Below are positions 1 to 10,400 of a stretch of DNA of 64,000 nt, one piece after another. The DNA comes from Lethocerus indicus (taxonomy: Eukaryota; Arthropoda; Insecta; Hemiptera; Belostomatidae): assembly GCA_019843655.1 (NCBI GenBank), contig JACDQD010000003.1, forward strand, positions 10,976,925 through 11,040,924, read 5' to 3'. Within the stretch, counting starts at the first letter, position 1; the number at the start of each line of letters is the position of its first letter. The position numbers and the translations under genes are program-made. Below the pieces are notes generated by a model, which worked only from the letters and a program-made list of their open reading frames with translations, did not search any database and was not told the DNA's origin.

Positions 1-2007
1 ATACATTTATGTGGAAATATGAAGTGTAGACAATCCCGTTCGTCCGTTTCTATCCGTGAATCCGATTTTAAACGCAGGATTTAGAAAATATTTTGACTTG
101 TAATTGATTGTTATTCTAATTATTATTACTACCCGTAGCATGCCCGGTTTGTAACGTCGTACTCTGTCGAAGAAATAACACTTTAGACTAAAGATATATT
201 ACTGCTAATATTGTCTGTTAATATACTTTTATATACATTTTTTATATCGGTCATTTCACTTCGGGAATTTAAAGCGAAGTTGTCCAGTGGGGAAAATCTA
301 ACGGTGCGGGTTGCCATTTGTACAATCGTTACACACTTGCTATTTTTCAATTTGCATTTATTTAAATTCACTCCCGAAAAATATAAAATTCTTATACGGG
401 TTGCGTTGTACGCGGATGGGGTGTGCCTTTGTCGGGTAACCGGGTGTGGTCCGACTGATCGTTCCAAGGTCGTCCTAGGAGTGAGACCGTTCTTGAATAC
501 AAACCGGTATCTGATCCGCTCTTATGCGCGGCTCGTATGCAGTTTTTAAATGCAAATTGGACTCCGCTGTTCGCGAAAACATCCCTGCCGGCTCTCGCTC
601 GTTCTTCGCGGCCACGACGATGCACACTCTCTGAAAGACTCGGCAGGAAAGTGGAACAGAACCAACGTTGTATAATCGCTGGTCGACCTTCGAAGAAAGT
701 TTCCTTTCACGAAGTGAAGGGTATATAGGGATGGTGGGATGGGGTTCCATTTTTAGACATCTGCGGTTAGAATATTATTTACGGCTGTTGTATGTTAAAA
801 AAGGAATTATCCCTAAATTTGGAGCGGGTCGACTATTTGTAAATTTGGCTGATTTCTCCGACGGAGCTTTCTACTCTGTGATGGACTGGCCATAATTACT
901 AATAGTATTTAAAAATATTAATGCAGGCCATAAAACTATAATCCCAGTATTTTGTGTAGGAAGGAAGAGTGTGATACATTTCGTTGTGCAGCCTTTAATT
1001 ATAGATTAAGAAAACCAATTTTATGTGTTCTCTAGACGTGGAACAAACATACATAGATTCAAGATTCAATATTCAATGTTCGTGGCATGAACACAAATAC
1101 ACTAAAAAATATACATAATTAAAATATATCACTACTAAACTATTATTACTATTATTTTAAAATATATTAATGGAATAATTCGAGTGATTTAACTAATTTA
1201 ACTGCATTAAAAAATTATCAATTGTTTTTATTATAAAGACAACACTATATTTTTACGTATTATGCTGTTGATTATGAGCTAACGAAAGTTCCATATGTGC
1301 TACATAATTTTATTCTGTCTTGCCGTCCTTAAAATCTTTTCTTATAAAATCTTTACTACTTTGAATAACCAGAATGTCACTTTCCAGGTCTGATTTTTAA
1401 TGTTTTAGTGTTATCGGGTGGTATCTATGACTGTTAGGACCTGCTAAAGTCAAAAGAGTGGTATTTCTTTGGGTGAAAGTAACGAATGGTGTGTCTGGAT
1501 AAGGTAGGGCAAGGAGGGTCGGTCCGCGAAAGCCGTGTTATTTCAAACGTGTTTTAAAATACTGTTGCTTAACCGGTTTTTTATGTTTGTTTTTTGGAGT
1601 GGGGGGGAGGCGGTACAGTTATCACCGTACATACACACCGTACATCACCGTACGTACAGTAATACTCGAGGCAGTAATACTAGAAGAGCGTCAGTACAAC
1701 TGGAATAATTTTGTTAATAGTATCCAAACTTAAACCGTTCCGGAAGAAAATAATGGCTATTTTTTCACACTCCCATGCGTCCTTCACATCAGTTACGCTA
1801 ATTCTTCACGGTTAATTCCTCGGGCAAAAGTATTTGTACACGAAGGTATATTCCATTTCCGTATTCGTGCTCACTTCGGTGTTACACATACTAACATTTG
1901 CAAGTTATGTTTCATCAGTAAAAGAAAAGTTAAATTATTCGAATGTTTAAATCATGAAAAGTAACCAGCGCGTAGCAACTGTTCACCTGTAACACTGATG
2001 TTCGAAT
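1..2007. other. Intergenic DNA, no gene recognised
   Basis: This stretch holds only short overlapping open frames on both strands, with no recognisable domain or consistent splice structure. About 420-760 is more GC-rich than the rest. About 900-1350 and 1880-2007 are very AT-rich. A short direct repetition of an 'accgtac' motif occurs around 1623-1660. I see no gene here. Confidence 0.6.
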
Positions 2008-2011
2008 TTAA

Positions 2012-2891
2012 CCGTTTGAATGCTGAAGAGTTTTCTTATATATATGCTAAAAGTGCGGAATGAAACAATAGAAATGGTTATAATTAACACTAATTATTAT
2101 GTAACGAGTAATTTTTACCAACAAAAATATTTTTTATTCTCACTTATTACAAGAATGTTTTGCTGCACAAATTCCACGAATTCCTTTTTTACATATAGCG
2201 CAAATTAAGTTTTATCGTTTAATTCCATTACCATTTTTATGGTTATTTTGTAACAGAACCGCAACAAATGCTTTCATTTCTACAGTGGTTACTGGTACCC
2301 AAGGTTTCAATGTTTTTCCGGAATTCAAAAACTGCTCGGCATAGCGATTCGTTTCTATCGCCATTGTAGTGAAGAGCGAAGTTGAAAAAAATTTATTGAA
2401 ATATTCAATGGGTTTCGCATCAGGAGGAGGGGCACGCTTTGGACCAAGTACTTCAGAAAAAGTATTCGATGCGTTCGAAAATATTGTGTCCACGGGTAAA
2501 AATCCATGAATAACATTGTCATCGGGGGTACTTGTAGTAACTTCATCATCATCACTGCTATCACTAATAATTCGCAATCTCTTACGAGGGATGATGATAT
2601 CACTTCCACTATCACTTTGAAAGTCATTACTATACTCTTCATTATCACTTCTCTTGTCACCGTCACTTTCAGATGAATGAAAACTTGACATGGTGTATTC
2701 GTAATGATCAGTATAACACTTGTTGAGAAAGTGAAAACAGTTTCTAATTCCTATAAAACAACGAATACTGCAATTGATAGGAATTCAACTGCTCTCAATA
2801 GATGTGAAAATTATACTACCCAACAGCAGCGTCTCCGCATTCTCGGTATAAAATAAGCGAAGCGCGATAGCGCTTCGCCGCACTCAAACGG
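2012..2891 (-). mobile_element. Internally deleted piggyBac-like DNA transposon
   Basis: The element is flanked on both sides by TTAA (2008-2011 and 2892-2895), the target site used by the piggyBac family. Its ends are short inverted repeats: CCGTTTGAATGC at 2012 and its complement at the other end with one mismatch. Between them on the - strand lie the N-terminal part of a piggyBac transposase (2691-2212) and, in the same frame past a stop, a Cys-rich tail (about 2211-2140). The full-length transposase of this family is about 550-600 residues, so roughly 400 internal codons are missing. A perfect 9-bp hairpin (2857-2878) sits just inside the right end. The 880-bp copy cannot make its own transposase but has both ends, so it could be moved in trans. 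Confidence 0.85.
2212..2691 (-). pseudogene. piggyBac transposase, N-terminal fragment (159 codons)
   Basis: The ATG is at 2691-2689 on the - strand. Residues 1-55 are acidic and Ser/Asp-rich (DSSDDDE), as is usual at the N-terminus of piggyBac-derived proteins. The start of the transposase domain follows: 'PIEYFNKFFST', then 'METNRYAEQFL'-like sequence (read here as AIETNRYAEQF), then 'WVPVTTVEMKAFVAVLL'. The match stops after 'AVLLQ', where about ten unrelated codons run into a TAA at 2214-2212. The catalytic DDD core is absent. In frame beyond the stop, 2211-2140 reads CAICKKGIRGIC...HSC, resembling the C-terminal Cys-rich zinc-binding tail of the same family. This is a remnant of an internally deleted element and is probably not functional. 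Confidence 0.8.
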
Positions 2892-2895
2892 TTAA

Positions 2896-5430
2896 TGTAA
2901 TTGCATTCAATTTTGGGTGTCCGTAGTGCTTTCTTACATTTACACTTTGTTCAGATTTTTTTAAATGTTCAGTTGAAGTTATAACACGAACTGTGTTCCG
3001 AATGGACGACCTGAATGCCGGCTGGCCCGGTCCCGCAGTGAAAGCTCTGAATACTTAGGCGGCTTTCATTCTTACTTTCTTATACCTGCGCCAGTGTTTC
3101 GGGCACCCTCATACCTGCTTTGGACCACGCCCAGCGACCCAACATCCACTGGGATACTCTACTGCTAAGCGAGTCTTATTCTATGCATCTATGTTGTAAC
3201 AAAAATTACTTATATAAATTTAATGATATTAGGACGTATGCCAATTTTCTAAAAAAAGAATAACTGTTCCTAGGAAACATCTGTGTGGAAACTGAATAAG
3301 CCTGAATAAGAATTTACTGGATACTAATCGTTGTGCAGTCATTCGAAGCACTTGATCATCCTCAATTCAGCAATTAGTTTGATTCTGGTTAGATTCTTGC
3401 CTCCTGATGCCATTCGAGTTGTTCTCTCCAGAATTTGATTGTGGATTACTACTTGCTATTACTATTATTACTACAATCACAGATTACTATCACAAATACT
3501 TATATTTTGGTTAGTGTCCTGATATCCGTGTCCTATTTTACATTACTAATATATTAGCGCCTGAAATGCATTAATCATTCTTCTTATCTTTCACTGCTCT
3601 TTGTGTACAGCTCATTTTGCCGTTTGAATAATATTTACCGGTCTAAGTGGTTATCATCAGAACTGTAACCATCGATCATTTTTAATTTAAAGATTGATTG
3701 TAATTAATGTACTTACAGTAACTTGAATAAGATCAACTACCGTTATTCTTAGATGACCTCCCATCAATCATTAAAACGATTAAAAACAAGAAAAAATCGA
3801 GTTTTGTTCACTTTTTTAACCGGGCAGATGTTATTTTCGTTTTAGTTACTTTGCAATTGAACTTTTGTGATTAATCAAAAAAGCCGGCTTTTGTCTCTGT
3901 ATCGAATAGGCCTCCCCCCCATTAGGCCCCAAGGCCGGTTGTTGTTCGACCTGATAAATAGGAATAGTTATTACCATTCCGCTCTAACGACTTCTGCCTC
4001 TTATTTTTTGTCTTTTGTCAGGTCACTCGAATGATAATAAGAATCATTTCGCGCTAATAAGGGTTTACGCTTTTGTGGCGTTTATAAATCATTGCAGTGT
4101 ACAGGAGGGAGTTTTCAGTTGTCCCATTGAAACCTAGATAAATTAATGCTAACAATAAACGATTATGTTTATAGTTATTTTAAACTACATAAATAAAAGG
4201 AATCATTAATTCCCATTTAAAATGTACAAATGCGTTGTTTGATTTAATTATGCATATATGAATTTAATTCTTTAAAATATATCGACGTTTTCATGTGTTT
4301 TGATGTGTAACAAGACACACGATTCTGTGTAATTGAATATAAGGCCTTGAAATTCAAGCCTTGCAGTGTGGAGACCGTGAAGACGAAAGTGCAAGTTGGG
4401 CGTTTTGATTGGCTTAAATAATTGCCGATTATTTTTATTTAATTCAGTTGTTCTCCTCGTCCTTTCGTTTTAATTAGGTCTGTGACTTAGATCCGTTCCA
4501 ATCCTTGAGAAAGTGTTACAGCCCCGTGGGTCCTTTTCCGCGCTGCAGCGAAAGGTTTGTTTCTGATTTTTTTTTTGGTTGCTGACCCTGTTCTGATTTT
4601 AATTCGAGTGAGAATAAAAATTTAAGTTTGTATTTCTAGTATTGTTGAGTAAGTTGCAGAATTTAATGAACATTTCTACTCCTAAATTTATTTTTAATCT
4701 TTTCCAGAAATTTCGGGGCAGTATTTTTCCTAACAGGAATTTAAGGAGAGTTATCGATTAAGTAGGTGGGTTGGTGCGGGAGGGGGGTGCGCGTAACCAG
4801 AATAACCAGCATATTAATTCTTATATTTAATCTCTATGTTTTTTTAGCATATTGCGAGTATTCCCTTTAAAATCAAAATTATGTCACTGTTTGACCATTG
4901 TATTTATTCATGGCTTTGTCATATTTAACGCTTTCACTAAAAGGTTTAGATTTTTTTAAAAACGGCGAAAGCGTACAGATGAATGTTAGATCGGATGTTA
5001 AGCCCCACGTCGTACTTTTCATTCGAACATTTTTGGTTTGTTTATTAGCGCACCAATATACTACAACAATGCACTCCTGGTGTGCCTCAGTTTCTTTCGA
5101 AAATGTAGCTGCTTGCGATTCATCTTCTTTTAATTCGGTTATTTGTCATTACGAAACACGATGGCTTTCGTGTACTAATCGATGTAATTAATTACAATTA
5201 CTCTTTTCGTATTATTTTTACTGTTATCACGTAATATTTATCTGTTGTACAGTAATTTTAAAGTCGAGTTGTATTACCTGCCAATTGTGGCTGCTTGCCA
5301 TGGGGACCAAAACGGGATACTTCTATTTTCTGTCATTAATTTTTACAAAAGAGGCCTGCAAGTATCGAAGCGATTTAAGATAGTGGCATATGATAACGTT
5401 TGATAACAAAAATAGAAGAATGCTATACTT
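2896..5430. other. Intergenic DNA, no gene recognised
   Basis: Mostly AT-rich sequence without a supported coding region. About 2995-3180 is a GC-richer patch that differs in composition from its surroundings and may be an old repeat; I could not identify it. A C-run is present near 3914-3921 and a G-rich stretch near 4770-4790. Confidence 0.5.
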
Positions 5431-5439
5431 AGCCTCGAG

Positions 5440-5493
5440 TTACGTAATTTCAACTTACGTAAATTCGATGTTACGTAACTCGAACTTACGTAA
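5440..5493 (+). repeat. Four-fold TTACGTAA palindrome array, probable pogo/Tigger end
   Basis: The palindrome TTACGTAA occurs at 5440-5447, 5455-5462, 5471-5478 and 5486-5493, with centres 15-16 bp apart. It is preceded by CCTCGAG. Terminal repeats of pogo/Tigger elements often contain a CCTCGA block followed by ACGTAA-like repeats, and the array lies about 230 bp upstream of a pogo-type transposase start. It is therefore likely to be the left terminal or subterminal region and transposase-binding array of that element. A matching right end was not found downstream of 7438. Confidence 0.55.
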
Positions 5494-5721
5494 ACTTTTT
5501 ATTGCCGTGGATATGAAAAGAATTGCGGAAAGCATAAACTCGGCGAAGTAATCGTTATATAAAGTAGTTCCCGGCGGCGGAGGGATATTGAGAATGGCGA
5601 GCAGCATCTGCGGCTAGGCAGTGTGTGGTGGCGCTCAGTCACGTCCCGCACGTCCCGCCCGGATATCGACTGTCCCGTTTCGGTGAGAATTAGCCGAGTG
5701 AGTATTTTTATCTGTCGCGCG

Positions 5722-7438
5722 ATGACCGGGAGAAGGCCCGGCGGGAAAGACCTCAAGACCCGCGGACCGATCCGCAAGCGGAAGAACATAGATTTGGAGA
5801 AGAAATTGAAAATAATCGCGAAATTCGAAGGGGCAAAGTTTGTCGTCTATCGCCCGGGAACTGTGTCTGGCCGCCTCCACGGTTAACACTATAGTGAAAG
5901 ACAGCGCGCGTATCAAAGAGCACGCGAAAGGTTCGGTGTCGCTGAAGTCGACCGTTATAACGAAGCAGCGCTCGGGGGCTATTACGGAGATGGAAAAACT
6001 ACTGACGGTGTGGTTGAAAGATCGGGTGGAGAAAGGTGTGCCACGGAGTCTTGCCACTATACAGGCGAAGGCCAGAAGCATTTACGAAAGTATCAGACCG
6101 AAGTACGGGGACTGCGAGGCCAAATTTCTGGCCAGCAACGGTTGGTTCAACAGGTTCAAACATCGGGCCGGCCTCTCCGACGTGACTCTGACCGGCGAGC
6201 CCGGCGACCGCGAGCGCGGTTTCATCGGCGAGTTGAAAAGAAATATCGACGCGGGCGATTATTCGCGGCGCCAAGTGTTCACCGTCGACCGGACCGCGTT
6301 ATTTTGGAAGAAAATGCCCGATAGCGCCGATATCGCCGACGAAGCGAAGCGCTTAAAAGACGGCAGAGACAGACTGAAACTGTGGCTCGGGGCCAACGCC
6401 GCCGGAGACTGCAAGCTCAAACCTCTTCTCGTGTACCGCTCGGAAAGCCCTCGAGCCTTGAAAGGAGTGAGCAAGGCGACGCTACCGGTCTATTTCCGCT
6501 GGAACGGGCAGGCCTGCGATAACATATCTATATTTGAAGATTGGTTCGTCAATTGTTTCATTCCGGAGGTGGAAAAATATTGTAGGGAGAACGGTGTCCC
6601 CTTTAAAATATTACTGGTAGTCAATGAGGCCCCCGGCAGTTCCCCCTACTTGGACGATTTTCATTGCGACGTCAAAGTGGTTTTTCTCCCGTCGGGCGGC
6701 GTATCGTTCGTCCGCGGCGTACTTAAACAGTTCAAAGCGCACTATTTGCGCTCCGTTTTACAGCAGGCGTTGCTGTCGGCCGAGGACTCGCCTTTCAGCG
6801 ATTTTTGGAAATCGTTCACCATTTACCACGGTATTATGAATATCGCGAAAGCGTGGGGCGAGATCGGCCAAAACCATTTCAACGGTGCGTGGTGGAAAGT
6901 ATACCCCCGTTTCGCGCGCGGTTTCGTGGAGAAAGAAACTTACGAAGGGACGGTCGGTAAAATAGTGGAGCTTGCCGAACGTTCGGGACTCAGGCTTGGT
7001 GCCGAAGACGTGGAAAGGCTGATTGAGTCGCACGAAGAGGAACTGTCGGGGGAAGAGCTCTCGGAATCGGAAGCTGCCGAGGCGGAAGAGGCGGACGATG
7101 TCGAGCCGGCCGAAGAACCGCGCCGCTTCATCGCCGAAGAGATGGCGATTGCTTTCCGGGAAATAGCGTCGGCGTTGGCGCGTTTCGAGAAGATGGACCC
7201 CAATGCTACGAGGTTCTTGGAAGTCAACCGGGGCGTCGAAGAAGTTCTCGAATGTTACAGAGAGATATATGAAGACAAAAAGAAAGCCCGCGCCGAATCC
7301 AACGTCGACATTTTCTTAGCAAAGGTGGAAACGTCTTCGCCGGTAGCTTCCACTTCGATCAGGGATTTGTTGCCGGTCGATGACCTAGACGTCTACGATG
7401 AAACGGCCGGCACTTCCGGATCCTCGTCCAACATTTAA
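5722..7438 (+). CDS. pogo/Tigger (CENP-B/jerky-like) transposase-derived gene, one frameshift
   Basis: Two overlapping frames form one protein of about 570 residues. The first frame (ATG 5722) gives the basic N-terminus and the first helix of a CENP-B/Psq helix-turn-helix (GPIRKRKNIDLEKKLKIIAK). The second, open from about 5834 to the TAA at 7436-7438, continues it ('SSIARELCLAASTVNTIVKD'). The join lies in GGGG at 5830-5833, where one extra G would explain the shift. A second CENP-B/Tc5-type DNA-binding domain follows (ending near 'NGWFNRFKHRAGLSDVTLTG'), then the DDE_1 fold and an acidic C-terminal tail. Of the catalytic positions, Asp in 'TVDRTALFWK' (codon 6287-6289) is kept. The second reads Asn ('VVNEAPG', 6623-6625) and the third His ('TIYHGIMNI', 6827-6829). 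The long open frame with a lost active site suggests either a domesticated DNA-binding protein or a young decaying copy. It is markedly more GC-rich than its surroundings. Confidence 0.8.
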
Positions 7439-10400
7439 TGTCTACGTCATAGTTTTCAAAACCTTCCTGCCATTAGTTGGAACGATAGACTCAATAAGGT
7501 AAATCGATTATTATTTTGACGTCGACTGTTGTTTTTATAGTAGAGACACCAATATTTTGAATATGGCATCCAGATAGTATTAGTTCTGCTGTACTGTTAT
7601 TACGTAGACCCGCTTTATTTTATCCGAAGATAATCGGTACAGAACTGACCCCCGCGAGATTAGTGTTGTAATGATGGATGTCGAGCGCTGTCGGTACCCT
7701 TCTTCAGACACAAAGGTCCCTGACATTGTGCTACGGTACGGTCCCTGGGAAAAACTCGGCAAACAATGAACAAGTTATAAAAGAACTAGCTAACGTAACG
7801 TATGCGTGTGCGTGCGTTCGAGTAAGTCGAAAACTACATGATTTTCGTTATAATATATTTTGGCCAACCAAAATATATTGTCTCTCATTATTAAATATGT
7901 AACCAAACGAAATGAGTATTAATCGAAATGGTATTCTTTTATTGTGTTTCACCGTCACAGCCTTCAGTACCACCCTTTACGTAAGATAGAGAAAATATTC
8001 TAGTAGAGCCTAAACACGATTATTTAAATATACACATATCGATAGGACATAGATATTGAGGCTACAGATGTTACGATGCCCCTAATTAATTAATCGGTAT
8101 GGAATTGGTGGAAAGGAAAATGGTGGCTCTTTCGTCCAGAGCTTGATGACTTTCAAGCATCCTAGTTTCAGGGAAAGCGTGAAAAAAAACGCTTCAGTAA
8201 GCGGGCCCCAATCAGTTCGTCCGCGAAAGGTATTCTTTAGTCAATGAGAACTGAATTGAGTCTTGGGTTTACTTACGCCGGTTTTGACGCCATCGAATAT
8301 TTATGTACGTCAATTAAAAAACAGCAGGATTGATGATTTAATCGTGACATCAATTGAGCGAGAGGCTACGGGCGCGCAGGTCTGATTCTGCTTTGTCACA
8401 TCCAGCCTTCGCCCCACCTCTTACATTCTTGAATTAATCTCATTTTGTAGTATTTACTTTATTTCAGGCCTTTCCCATTGAAACTTGGAGTAATGTACCC
8501 GTACTACTCAATATTAATACTGCCAATCATAATCGTACTATTTTAATAATAGGTATAGCATATACAGTTATGATCACGCGTATAATACGCCCTATGATAT
8601 TCTAAACATGCGTAGCATTGGACATGTTCATTTCAAAAATTTAGAATTTGCTATAAATTTGGAGTTGCTGTCAAATACACATACATTTTGCCGAATGTCC
8701 CCGTATTAGCCAGTGATTTGTATCTTTCATTTTTTTTATTTTATTTAATTTATTCACGAATATTGACAAACAATGGGTGACATGAAATTAAAAGACTAAT
8801 CTGTAAGAGATTGTTTTAATGTGCTCTTTCGACTCGTATCAGTTTCCGGAAAAAAAAACAGGAAATCTCTCTGCACAATCACTGCAAGGCCATTACGAAT
8901 GATTGTTATAAATGTGTACCCTCTACGAACAGTTTTTCTCCATTTGAATGCTTTACAGGCCTACCCGATTAATATTCGTTTTGATGCTTAGTACTACTTT
9001 TATCAGAGAGATTCTGCCATTAATAATCGTTTCCTTTTCATCCACCGGAATTAGTAATTTTCTTAAAGTTAAAAAAGTATATATATTAAATACTACTTTA
9101 TTTAATCTCCACAAATAGGTTTCCGTTTATTCATCAGAGTGGACACAATTATGATTTGGCATAATCGTACAGTATATATGCCGTCATAATTATTTACAAT
9201 GAAACGTCAGTTATTAAATTGCATATGAAGTTACCCCTTACTTACCATAATTACAATTAAATTCTTATACCTTACAATATACAATTGTACTTGTATTTCC
9301 TCATTTTGAATTATAACGTAATTGGCTGAATGTACGCACAATTGTCATTTATTGAAGTATTTTTCTTCATTCATAGTGACAAATTACACATGATGTGTCC
9401 GGCCGGTTTGGCGTTTGTTGTAGGGGCGCTGTAGAGCTCGGTGGTTTGTCCTTTGACAATACAATTACCGATTTGAGAACGGTCTACAGTCAACGGCCTC
9501 ATGGACCGTTACTTATGAGGACGCGCCACGTGTATTTTTCTACCTACTTCTTGGTTCGAGAACACTTCGCGATACTGATATCAATTATTGCGCTATAATT
9601 ATCGTCATGAATAAAGAGTAAAATTGATGTGTAAAGCGCGGATCCTAAGCCATTCTGCGAAGCTACGAATCACTCATTTACCACTTCGCATAAATTCGTA
9701 CTCGGTTGTTACTTTTTCTAGAATTTTCCTCAAAAGGTTTTAATGACGTTGTAGAGGTCGTTATTTATTCCGTAATTGGTATACTGACTCTATTCAGGAT
9801 TCAGAGTTTGGTGGGACGAGGAAGTATTAGGGTCTTTCAAGGTTCGAGTATACGAGTTTTCTGTTGCAAAACTGCCAGTTTTAGTTTCCGCCAAGAACAA
9901 ATCAGTTGTAGCTTCAATGTCCGTGATATTTACGCTTCGTTGCCCCACTAGATCAATCTAGCCCGTTCCAAGGGAATAATTGTGCAATCGCATGCGGACA
10001 ATCGGAATCGATTTCCTTCTACAGTTTTAATGGATTACCTTCCCGAATAATTTATTCTGCACTTTCCTCAGACCTACAGGATAGTCTATATTAAAATAGT
10101 ACATGCATGTCGAAAGAGGATCTTATTGATCCAATTCAATTGTATAATAATGTTCATAATGGCGGAAATTAATTAAATAAACGCGTCATGTGTTGATGAA
10201 ATTGGGTATGTTGGTAGCCAAACAAAGTCGTTTTAATATATTCGAATCATAGCAGTTATTTATTTTACGGTGTATGCTTTTTCTCTCTTTTTTACAGACC
10301 ATCTTGCAGAAAAAAAAACTTCTTACCCCCCTGGTTATATATGCAATCTGACCTTTATTGCAAAGAAGAAAGGTCAAATAAGACGCGCTATTCGATATTT

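Noticed and set aside
7970..7985. TTTACGTAAG as the right end of the pogo/Tigger element
   Set aside because: Only ten bases match. The rest of the left-end array (further palindromes, CTCGAGG) is absent, so it is likely chance.
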